NCBI RefSeq assembly: GCF_900099915.1
Contig: NZ_FNDB01000001.1
Location: 372,001 to 436,000 of the forward strand
Reading direction: 5' to 3'
Origin: Flavobacterium omnivorum
Lineage (GTDB): Bacteria; Bacteroidota; Bacteroidia; Flavobacteriales; Flavobacteriaceae
DNA: 64,000 bases
The notes beneath the pieces were generated by a model. It was not told the DNA's origin, did not search any database, and saw nothing but the letters and a program-made list of their open reading frames with translations. Below, one piece after another: positions 8,010 to 14,858 of the stretch; positions within the stretch are counted from its first letter, which is position 1; each line of letters opens with the position of its first letter. The position numbers were made by a program, and so were the translations under genes.

Positions 8010-8057
8010 CATTAAATGGAATCACAAGATATAACGTAAAACTTAGAACAAAAAAAT

Positions 8058-8732
8058 ATGAACTACGGTAAAGAATTTAAAAAATTTGCTACAAAGGACC
8101 ACGGCGTAAACTCGATGTATTACGATAAAATCGTAGGCGCAATGACTCCCAAAAACATGACTCCATATATCATCGAAGAACGTCAGTTGAATATTTCACA
8201 ATTAGACGTTTTCTCCAGATTGATGATGGACAGAATTATATTCCTTGGAACAGGAATTGATGACCAAATTGCAAACATCGTTCAAGCACAGTTGTTGTTC
8301 CTTGAAAGCGCCGATGCTTCTAAAGATATTCAGATCTACTTGAATTCTCCAGGAGGAAGCGTTTACGCAGGATTAGGGATTTATGACACGATGCAATACA
8401 TCAAACCAGATGTAGCAACAATTTGTACAGGAATGGCAGCTTCTATGGGAGCGGTGCTGTTATGTGCAGGAGCTGCAGGGAAACGTTCGGCATTGCCACA
8501 TTCAAGAGTAATGATTCACCAACCATCAGGAGGAGCGCAAGGAGTTGCTACTGATATGGAAATCAACCTACGTGAAATGTTGAAACTGAAAGATGAATTA
8601 TATAAAATTATCTCTCACCACTCCGGACAGACTTTCGATAAGGTTCATACAGATAGTGAGCGTGATTATTGGATGATTGCTGAAGAAGCAAAAGCATACG
8701 GAATGATTGATGAGGTTTTAATAAGAGGATAA
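8058..8732 (+). CDS. clpP: ATP-dependent Clp protease proteolytic subunit
   Basis: Serine peptidase that forms the tetradecameric proteolytic chamber of ClpXP in the cytoplasm. The catalytic triad is complete: S129 in GMAASMGAV, H154 in VMIHQPSGG, D203, with the same spacing as in E. coli (+25 and +49). The oxyanion loop is NSPGGSV (96-102). At 224 residues it has an N-terminal extension of about 30 residues over E. coli ClpP, probably a propeptide or unstructured leader. clpX follows 86 nt downstream, so the two are likely co-transcribed. Confidence 0.96.
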   Translation: MNYGKEFKKFATKDHGVNSMYYDKIVGAMTPKNMTPYIIEERQLNISQLDVFSRLMMDRIIFLGTGIDDQIANIVQAQLLFLESADASKDIQIYLNSPGGSVYAGLGIYDTMQYIKPDVATICTGMAASMGAVLLCAGAAGKRSALPHSRVMIHQPSGGAQGVATDMEINLREMLKLKDELYKIISHHSGQTFDKVHTDSERDYWMIAEEAKAYGMIDEVLIRG

Positions 8733-8743
8733 AAATAGTTACA

Positions 8744-8810
8744 AGTTTAAGGTTTAAAGTTTAAGGTTACTGCGGGAACTTTAAACTTTAAACTTTTTAA
8801 ACTTTAAACA
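8744..8810. repeat. GTTTAAAG-type inverted simple repeat between clpP and clpX
   Basis: Repeats of AAGTTTAA and GTTTAAAG on the left arm face TTTAAACTTTAAAC, present twice, on the right arm, around TACTGCGGG. The RNA can fold into a long AU hairpin just before the clpX start. There is no poly-T, so it may be a processing or weak attenuation site. Confidence 0.6.
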
Positions 8811-8818
8811 AAAAAAGA

Positions 8819-10051
8819 ATGGCAAAAGTAGTATTAGAGTGTTCGTTTTGTGGAAGAAAGAAGCCAGAAACTCAATTGTTGATTGCTGGTATCAATGCAC
8901 ATATTTGTGATAAATGTATCGAACAAGCGCACGGAATTGTTTTAGAAGAATTAAAATCTGGCGGAAGTTCGAAACTGGTTGGAGATTTGATTTTGAAGAA
9001 ACCAAAAGAAATCAGAGCGTTCTTGGATCAATATGTTATTGGACAGGACCAAACTAAAAAAGTAATGTCGGTTGCAGTTTACAATCACTACAAACGTTTG
9101 ATGCAACAGCAATTAGACGATGAGGTTGAGATTGAAAAAAGTAACATCATCATGGTGGGACAAACAGGAACAGGAAAAACATTGGTGGCTAAAACCATTG
9201 CAAAAATGTTGGATGTACCTTTAGCTATTGTTGATGCTACCGTTCTTACTGAAGCAGGTTATGTTGGGGAAGATGTCGAAAGTATTTTGACGCGTCTTTT
9301 GCAAGCTGCTGATTATGATGTAGCCAAAGCAGAACGCGGAATTGTATTCATTGACGAAATAGATAAAATTGCACGTAAAAGTGACAATCCGTCTATTACA
9401 CGTGACGTTTCTGGTGAAGGAGTGCAACAAGCATTATTGAAATTATTAGAAGGAACTGTTGTGAATGTGCCACCAAAAGGAGGACGCAAGCACCCAGACC
9501 AAAAATTTGTTGAGGTAAATACTCAGAATATTTTGTTTATTGCCGGTGGTGCTTTTGATGGAATCGAAAGAATTATTTCGAAACGATTGAACCGTCAAGC
9601 CGTGGGGTATTCTACTTCAAAAAATGTGGATAATATTGATAAAGACAATTTGTTGCAATACATTATCCCAAAAGACATCAAAGATTTTGGATTGATTCCG
9701 GAGATTATAGGTCGTTTGCCAGTATTGACACACATGGATCCTTTAGACAGAGAAACCTTGCGTGCGATTTTGACACAACCTAAAAATGCGCTAATCAAAC
9801 AATACGAGAAATTGTTTTTGATGGATGAAGTAACTTTTACCATCACAGATGAAGCGTTGGATTTTATTGTGGACAAAGCGTTAGAATACAAATTAGGAGC
9901 TCGTGGATTGCGTTCTTTATGTGAAGCCATCTTAACTGATGCGATGTATGAATTACCAAGCTCTGAAGACAAAATATTAGAAATTGACGTGGATTACGCT
10001 AAAGAAACGTTGAATAAAAATTTATTGAAACGTTTGGAGATTGCATCATAA
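8819..10051 (+). CDS. clpX: ATP-dependent Clp protease ATP-binding subunit ClpX
   Basis: AAA+ unfoldase that recognises substrates and feeds them to ClpP. The N-terminal zinc-binding domain uses C8, C11, C30 and C33. Walker A is GQTGTGKT (114-121), Walker B VFIDEID (176-182), the pore loop GYVG (147-150), and the RKH loop GGRKHPD is present near 222. The ClpP-docking loop reads VGY (262-264) where E. coli has IGF, a conservative change. 410 residues is the normal length. It starts with ATG 8 nt after the AU-rich repeat and ends before a good terminator. Confidence 0.97.
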   Translation: MAKVVLECSFCGRKKPETQLLIAGINAHICDKCIEQAHGIVLEELKSGGSSKLVGDLILKKPKEIRAFLDQYVIGQDQTKKVMSVAVYNHYKRLMQQQLDDEVEIEKSNIIMVGQTGTGKTLVAKTIAKMLDVPLAIVDATVLTEAGYVGEDVESILTRLLQAADYDVAKAERGIVFIDEIDKIARKSDNPSITRDVSGEGVQQALLKLLEGTVVNVPPKGGRKHPDQKFVEVNTQNILFIAGGAFDGIERIISKRLNRQAVGYSTSKNVDNIDKDNLLQYIIPKDIKDFGLIPEIIGRLPVLTHMDPLDRETLRAILTQPKNALIKQYEKLFLMDEVTFTITDEALDFIVDKALEYKLGARGLRSLCEAILTDAMYELPSSEDKILEIDVDYAKETLNKNLLKRLEIAS

Positions 10052-10076
10052 AAAATGCATTTTTCTTAAAAATACG

Positions 10077-10108
10077 AACCTGTTCATTCATTTGGACAGG
10101 TTTTTTTA
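10077..10108 (+). terminator. Terminator after clpX
   Basis: AACCTGTTC, loop ATTCATTT, GGACAGGTT followed by TTTTTT; one mismatch in the stem. Confidence 0.85.
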
Positions 10109-10213
10109 TGGGGAAATTACACTATTTGTTATTGTTTGAAAAAAGGAGCGATATTTTTTTTTATCAACTTCAGATTGTCGATTTTTGTCTATTCTAAATC
10201 ATATAAACATAGC

Positions 10214-11452
10214 ATGCATACAGACGAAATAGAAGTAATTTTACTAAAAGTTTCAGGTCAGGACAAACCCGGAGTTACTGCTGGTTTAACATCCATTTTG
10301 GCGACTTACGATGCCATTATTCTGGATATTGGTCAAGCAGATATCCATGATACGCTTTCTCTAGGTATTTTATTTGAAATAAAAGCGGGTTCCTCTTCAG
10401 GGCCTGTTTTAAAAGATTTATTGTTCAAAGCCTATGAATTGGGCGTGAAAGTAAAGTTCATACCAATTTCTATTCCTGATTATGAAATATGGGTCAAAGG
10501 ACAACGCAAACAGCGCTATACCATCAATGTTCTAGGCGAAACCCTGACAGCAGTTCAATTGGCGGCTGTCACTAAAATATTGTCAAACCAAAATTTAAAT
10601 ATTGACGCGATCAAAAGATTAACCGGCAGGGTTTCTATTTTGGAGAAAGAGGAGTTTCCGCGTTCTTGCATACAATTATCAGTTACAGGAACGATTGTCG
10701 ATAAAACGTTTATGACCGCCAGTTTTATGGAAATTTCCAGAACATTGGATGTAGATATTTCCTTTCAAGAGGATAATATGTACCGCAGAAACCGCCGCTT
10801 GGTGTGTTTTGATATGGATTCGACCTTAATTCAAACGGAAGTAATTGATGAATTGGCTGAATTGGCTGGTGTCGGCGAGCAAGTAAAAGCCATTACAGAA
10901 GCAGCGATGAACGGCGAAATTGATTTTAGCGAAAGCTTCAAGCAACGTATGGCTTTGTTAGAAGGTTTAAGTGAGGACGTACTGCAAAATGTTGCTGAAA
11001 ATCTGCCAATAACGAAAGGAGCACATCGCTTGATGAAGGCCTTGAAATATTACGGCTATAAAACCGCTATTTTATCCGGGGGATTTACCTTTTTTGGGAA
11101 ATACCTGCAAAAGGAATTAGGGATTGATTACGTTCACGCTAACGAATTGGAAATCAAAGACGGGAAATTGACTGGTAATTATCTTGGCGAAATTGTTGAT
11201 GGTAAAAAGAAAGCAGAATACCTTCAAGCCATTGCCGATAAAGAGGGGATTCATATCAATCAAACCATTGCAGTTGGTGATGGCGCCAATGATTTGCCAA
11301 TGTTAAATTTGGCAGGTTTAGGAATTGCTTTTCATGCCAAACCTACGGTAAAAGAAAAAGCAGAAAGTTCTATTTCCAGCTTAGGACTCGACGGTGTTTT
11401 ATACCTTTTAGGTTACCACGACAGGCATATTGATATGATGGAGGAGGAGTAA
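10214..11452 (+). CDS. serB: Phosphoserine phosphatase with N-terminal ACT domains
   Basis: Last step of serine synthesis: hydrolyses O-phosphoserine. 412 residues. The first ~180 residues carry ACT-like regulatory folds (SGQDKPGVTAGL at 14-25), as in long SerB proteins that sense serine. The HAD phosphatase follows: motif I D200-M-D202-STL, motif II 'ILSGGF', a KKAEYL lysine, and motif III GDGANDLPML. The ATG at 10214 was chosen because the ACT domain starts right after it; an upstream in-frame TTG (10136) would add a leader unlike the family. A terminator follows. Confidence 0.93.
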   Translation: MHTDEIEVILLKVSGQDKPGVTAGLTSILATYDAIILDIGQADIHDTLSLGILFEIKAGSSSGPVLKDLLFKAYELGVKVKFIPISIPDYEIWVKGQRKQRYTINVLGETLTAVQLAAVTKILSNQNLNIDAIKRLTGRVSILEKEEFPRSCIQLSVTGTIVDKTFMTASFMEISRTLDVDISFQEDNMYRRNRRLVCFDMDSTLIQTEVIDELAELAGVGEQVKAITEAAMNGEIDFSESFKQRMALLEGLSEDVLQNVAENLPITKGAHRLMKALKYYGYKTAILSGGFTFFGKYLQKELGIDYVHANELEIKDGKLTGNYLGEIVDGKKKAEYLQAIADKEGIHINQTIAVGDGANDLPMLNLAGLGIAFHAKPTVKEKAESSISSLGLDGVLYLLGYHDRHIDMMEEE

Positions 11453-11475
11453 ATTATATAATGATAAAAAATAAT

Positions 11476-11513
11476 AAGGGCTGTACCAGATTCGTTTTTG
11501 TACAGCCTTTTTT
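11476..11513 (+). terminator. Terminator after serB
   Basis: AAGGGCTGTAC, 12-nt loop, GTACAGCCTT, then T6. Perfect stem. Confidence 0.88.
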
Positions 11514-11543
11514 ATGCTTTAACAGTAAACACTTTTTCAGGTT

Positions 11544-11726
11544 TTAGTCATGTTTGTTGGTCGGGAGATTTTCAGATTCCTTAGGTTTAATTCTATTCAC
11601 TAGGTCTGAATAATATTTTATTTTAAGTACAAGTGTTTTTCGAGCTAATAAATACAAATCAATCAAAATAATTGAAATAATTAAAATTAAAAGTGCTGGA
11701 ACGAAATAGGCGATGTTTTCTATCAT
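11544..11726 (-). CDS. Small single-pass membrane protein
   Basis: 60 residues: one strong membrane helix (about 6-30, PALLILIISIILIDLYLL), then a basic amphipathic stretch and a polar tail ESENLPTNKHD. I do not recognise a family. ATG start, no clear upstream signal. Its 3' end shares a 33-bp near-repeat with the next small gene (11881-11913), read in another frame there. Hypothetical, but the helix and lysine-rich follow-on look real. Confidence 0.45.
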   Translation of the reverse strand: MIENIAYFVPALLILIISIILIDLYLLARKTLVLKIKYYSDLVNRIKPKESENLPTNKHD

Positions 11727-11807
11727 GATGTTAATTTAATTTTTTGACCTGGATATTCAAATAAAAACTGCACATTAAGTGAGTGTTTGTTTACTAGAAT
11801 AACTTTT

Positions 11808-11993
11808 TTATTTAGAATACTTATTTGGTAAGGTATAAAACGCTACTGTAATTTTATGCTTTATTTTTTGAGGTTGTTCAAATGTTTGTTTATCGGGAGA
11901 TTTACAAATTCCTCTTGCGCCGCAACTCATTCTGTGCGGTCCGCAGGAACTCAATACAAAAAGTGCAATCAAGATGTAGAAGGTGTTTTTCAT
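11808..11993 (-). CDS. Small lipoprotein
   Basis: 61 residues: a short signal peptide ending LFVLSSC (lipobox Cys17), then GPHRMSCGARGICKSPDKQ with two further cysteines, and a basic C-terminus. No function can be named; the C-x5-C-x5-C spacing is distinctive. The gene lies 14 nt downstream of the GH3-like gene's stop and ~80 nt upstream of the 60-residue gene, so all three minus-strand genes may share a transcript. Confidence 0.55.
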   Translation of the reverse strand: MKNTFYILIALFVLSSCGPHRMSCGARGICKSPDKQTFEQPQKIKHKITVAFYTLPNKYSK

Positions 11994-12007
11994 CTTTTTA
12001 ATTATTT

Positions 12008-13531
12008 TTATACGCTTTGAAACTGCATGCTTTTCAATTGTTCCAAGTAATCCCTTTGGTTAGAAAGTCTTGGGATCTTATGTTGTCCGCCCAATTTGTC
12101 ACGGTCTTTTAACCAATCGTAAAACAAATTTTTCCGCGCTACATTGATTACTAACGGATTTAACGTCATGTTGTTGTAGCGTTTTGCTTCATAATCGGAG
12201 TTTAAGGATTGTATAGATTCATCTAATGCTTTCTGGAATTGTGATACATCAGCAGGAGGGTTTTTAAATTCAATCATCCATTCATGGGCACCTTTTTCTT
12301 TGCCTTCCATAAATATAGGCGCAACCGTGTAATCAACTACTTCCGTCTGGGTTAGTTTACACGCTTTGGCTATAGCCTGATCGGTATTTTCGACCATCAA
12401 TTCTTCTCCAAAAACATTAATGTGATGCTTGGTTCTGCCCGTAACCCGAATTCGGTACGGATTCAATGATGTGAAACGAACGGTGTCGCCTATCAAATAG
12501 CGCCACAAACCAGAATTGGTAGTAATTACCAAAGCATAATTTTTGAATAATTCTACATCTGCTAACCGAATAATTTTTTGATCTGGTGTCCCAAAAGTAT
12601 CCATTGGAATGAACTCATAGAAAATTCCGTAATCCAACATCAATAATAAATCACTGGAATTATTTAAATCCTGAATGGCAAAAAAACCTTCAGAGGCATT
12701 GTATATTTCGTAATATTTAAACTCTTTTTTAGGGAGTATTTTTTTGTATTGTTCTCGGTACGGTTCAAAATTTACGCCTCCGTGAAAGTAGACTTCTAAG
12801 TTAGGCCAAAGTTCGAATAGATTTCCTTTCCCGGTTTCTTCCAGCATTTTATTCATTAAAACTAACATCCAGGAAGGAACACCGGCAAAACTGGTTACAT
12901 TTTCGTTTTTTGTATCGTTTATAATCGCTGCAATTTTAGTTTCCCATTCGCTCATCAAGGAAATTTTGTTGCTTGGCGTGCTGCTGAACTCCGCCCAAAT
13001 GGGCATGTTTTCGATTAAAATTGCGGATAAATCGCCAAAAAACGTGTTGTTGTCTTCATAGATTTGGGAACTTCCGCCAAGACGCAGACTTTTTCCCAGA
13101 AACAGTTCGGAATCCTCGTTGTTATTCAAATACAAACACAACAAATCTTTACTTCCTTTATAATGACAATCCTCTAAGGCTTCATTGCTTACCGGAATAA
13201 ATTTACTTTTGGCATTGGTTGTTCCGCTGGATTTGGCAAACCATTTTATAGGTGTTTCCCAAAAAACGTTTTGTTCTCCTTTGCGTGTTCTTTCTATCAG
13301 CGGCTGCAATTCTTCATACGTCGAAATCGGAACTCGCTCTGTAAAATTTGCGTAAGATTTTATTGTAGCAAATTCGTATTGCTTGCCTAAAACAGTATTT
13401 TTAGAAGCCTGAAGTAAATTCATAAGCAATTCTTCCTGAACTTCATTTGGATATTTCAAGAAAAGTTCGATCTGATGAATTCTTTGTTTGAGAACCCAGG
13501 ATGCAAACGAATTGATTATGGTTAGTGGCAT
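12008..13531 (-). CDS. GH3 auxin-responsive promoter family protein (acyl-adenylating enzyme)
   Basis: Bacterial GH3 family, 507 residues: an ATP-dependent acyl-adenylate-forming enzyme that in plants joins amino acids to small carboxylic acids. The bacterial substrate is unknown. Visible landmarks: the ATP/AMP-binding KSSGTTNAKSKFIP motif, 'FAGVPSWM', 'YNASEGFFAIQD' (second nucleotide motif), and 'RYLIGDTVRF' with 'VTGRTKHHINVFGEE' near the hinge to the C-terminal cap. The ATG at 13531 (PLTIINSFASW) was chosen; the frame extends upstream to 13624, but that part is low-complexity leader. A 20-mer 9 nt before this ATG also precedes the divergent DUF2797 gene. Confidence 0.88.
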   Translation of the reverse strand: MPLTIINSFASWVLKQRIHQIELFLKYPNEVQEELLMNLLQASKNTVLGKQYEFATIKSYANFTERVPISTYEELQPLIERTRKGEQNVFWETPIKWFAKSSGTTNAKSKFIPVSNEALEDCHYKGSKDLLCLYLNNNEDSELFLGKSLRLGGSSQIYEDNNTFFGDLSAILIENMPIWAEFSSTPSNKISLMSEWETKIAAIINDTKNENVTSFAGVPSWMLVLMNKMLEETGKGNLFELWPNLEVYFHGGVNFEPYREQYKKILPKKEFKYYEIYNASEGFFAIQDLNNSSDLLLMLDYGIFYEFIPMDTFGTPDQKIIRLADVELFKNYALVITTNSGLWRYLIGDTVRFTSLNPYRIRVTGRTKHHINVFGEELMVENTDQAIAKACKLTQTEVVDYTVAPIFMEGKEKGAHEWMIEFKNPPADVSQFQKALDESIQSLNSDYEAKRYNNMTLNPLVINVARKNLFYDWLKDRDKLGGQHKIPRLSNQRDYLEQLKSMQFQSV

Positions 13532-13540
13532 ATAGATTTC

Positions 13541-13560
13541 AGATTGTTGATTAACGATTT
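13541..13560. repeat. Leader 20-mer, GH3 side of an inverted pair
   Basis: On the minus strand it reads AAATCGTTAATCAACAATCT and ends 9 nt before the GH3 ATG. Its exact inverted copy is at 13759-13778. Confidence 0.9.
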
Positions 13561-13758
13561 TATATTTCAGATTTTTTTCTATTAGAAAAAGGCTAAAAGA
13601 TAAGATTTGAATATCGATTGACAAATACTAACTTTGTCAAAATATCAAAAATAGTGTTTTTTTGCAAAAAACAATTCTATATCACAGTAAAGATTTGAAC
13701 TCAGTAAAGGATGCTACTAATCTGAATTCTAAAATGGGATCGCTAAATCTAAAATCAG

Positions 13759-13778
13759 AAATCGTTAATCAACAATCT
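13759..13778. repeat. Leader 20-mer, DUF2797 side of an inverted pair
   Basis: AAATCGTTAATCAACAATCT on the plus strand, ending 9 nt before the DUF2797 ATG. The similarity to the GH3 leader extends ~15 nt further upstream with a few mismatches (AAATCT.AAAT...). Confidence 0.9.
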
Positions 13779-13787
13779 AAAATCACA

Positions 13788-14582
13788 ATGACATACGAAG
13801 GTGTACTCAAAAAAATGCAAACTGAATTTGGAAACCCAATTCAATATTACTTAGTTTTCGAGGATAGTTTTTTGAATATAAACCAATTGCTGAACAAGAA
13901 CCTAGAAATTAGTTTTGTAGGCTTTCAGTGTTTGAATTGTGGAAAAAAGAAAAAAATATTCCGTCAGGGATTTTGTTATGATTGTTTCTATTCCAGCGCG
14001 GCTGTTGGCGATTGGATTATGAAACCAGAGCTGAGTACCGCTCATCTTGGAATTCAAGATCGAGATTTGGCGTATGAAGAAAAAGTACAATTGCAACCGC
14101 ATATTGTATATTTGGCCTTGTCCAGTGAAGTCAAAGTAGGCGTGACCCGCAAAACCCAAATGCCCACCCGATGGATTGATCAGGGCGCAACACAGGCGAT
14201 TTCTATTGTGGAAGTTCCTAATCGATACCTAGCTGGAATTACCGAGGTAGCGCTGAAAAATTATTATGCCGATAAAACCAATTGGAGAAAAATGTTGACG
14301 AATAATGTGGAGCAAATTGACTTAGTTGCGGAACGATTGAAAGTCGAAAATTTAATCCCAACGGAAGTTCAGGAGTACTTTTATTCGCAGAAGAATGACT
14401 TGTACGAAATGCATTATCCCGTCCTAGAATATCCTACTAAAGTTGCAAGTTTAAGCTTGGATAAATCGCCTCACTTTCAAGGAAAATTGACCGGAATAAA
14501 AGGACAATATTTACTTTTTGAAGATGGAACAGTTTTCAATGTTCGTGGTTCTGAAGGTTATGTAGTGACGATTAATGTATAA
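13788..14582 (+). CDS. DUF2797 zinc-ribbon / GIY-YIG-like protein
   Basis: 264 residues. A four-cysteine zinc ribbon (C48, C51, C63, C66) follows an N-terminal beta region. A stretch VYLALSSEVKVGVTR (107-121) with MPTRWIDQGA after it looks like the GIY-YIG nuclease fold seen in DUF2797 proteins, with R121 as the family arginine. The usual GIY and YIG tyrosines are replaced (VYLALS, VKVGV), so activity is uncertain. Function is unknown; a nucleic-acid role is inferred from the fold. The ATG at 13788 was chosen since residues upstream in the same frame come from the AAATCTAAAATC leader repeat. Confidence 0.75.
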   Translation: MTYEGVLKKMQTEFGNPIQYYLVFEDSFLNINQLLNKNLEISFVGFQCLNCGKKKKIFRQGFCYDCFYSSAAVGDWIMKPELSTAHLGIQDRDLAYEEKVQLQPHIVYLALSSEVKVGVTRKTQMPTRWIDQGATQAISIVEVPNRYLAGITEVALKNYYADKTNWRKMLTNNVEQIDLVAERLKVENLIPTEVQEYFYSQKNDLYEMHYPVLEYPTKVASLSLDKSPHFQGKLTGIKGQYLLFEDGTVFNVRGSEGYVVTINV

Positions 14583-14592
14583 GAAACATAGG

Positions 14593-14661
14593 TTTTTTAA
14601 CCATTAAGAAATTAAGTTCCATTAAGATTTAGAGCTTAATTTTTCTTAATTCCTTAATGGT
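14593..14661. repeat. 69-bp palindromic repeat, copy 1
   Basis: Starts TTTTTTAACCATTAAG and ends CCTTAATGGT. The ends are inverted to each other (ACCATTAAG / CTTAATGGT, with AGAAATTAAG facing CTTAATT), so each copy can fold alone. It differs from copy 2 at a single base (14619). Confidence 0.9.
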
Positions 14662-14681
14662 TTAAATATTTTTTCATGTAT

Positions 14682-14750
14682 TTTTTTAACCATTAAGAAA
14701 TTAAGTTTCATTAAGATTTAGAGCTTAATTTTTCTTAATTCCTTAATGGT
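14682..14750. repeat. 69-bp palindromic repeat, copy 2
   Basis: Direct copy of 14593-14661, separated by 20 nt, 68 of 69 bases identical. The near-identity argues for recent duplication or gene conversion. Confidence 0.9.
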
Positions 14751-14802
14751 AAAATCTCAAAAGCAAATAGTTTTGTTGTTTAGATTCAAGTATAAAATTC
14801 AA

Positions 14803-14842
14803 TAAAAAAGAGGAATCTCACTTGGTGAAATTCCTCTTTTTT
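14803..14842. terminator. Bidirectional terminator between DUF2797 and AsmA genes
   Basis: AAAAAAGAGGAAT, loop CTCACTTGGTGAA, ATTCCTCTTTTTT. It serves both convergent genes. Confidence 0.85.
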
Positions 14843-14858
14843 GTTTTATGAAGAGGTC

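Larger units (their letters stand above)
7661..8057. other. tig-clpP intergenic region
   Basis: 397 nt that hold a terminator hairpin for tig (7772-7806), a minus-oriented structured element (7821-7963) and a probable clpP promoter (7978-8009). A perfect TATATTTG (7765-7772) abuts the hairpin with no -33 box at the right distance; probably chance. Confidence 0.6.
14583..14858. other. Convergent intergenic region with tandem hairpin repeats and a terminator
   Basis: Two 69-bp direct copies of a palindromic unit fill much of the region, followed by a bidirectional terminator at 14803-14842. No gene. Confidence 0.8.
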
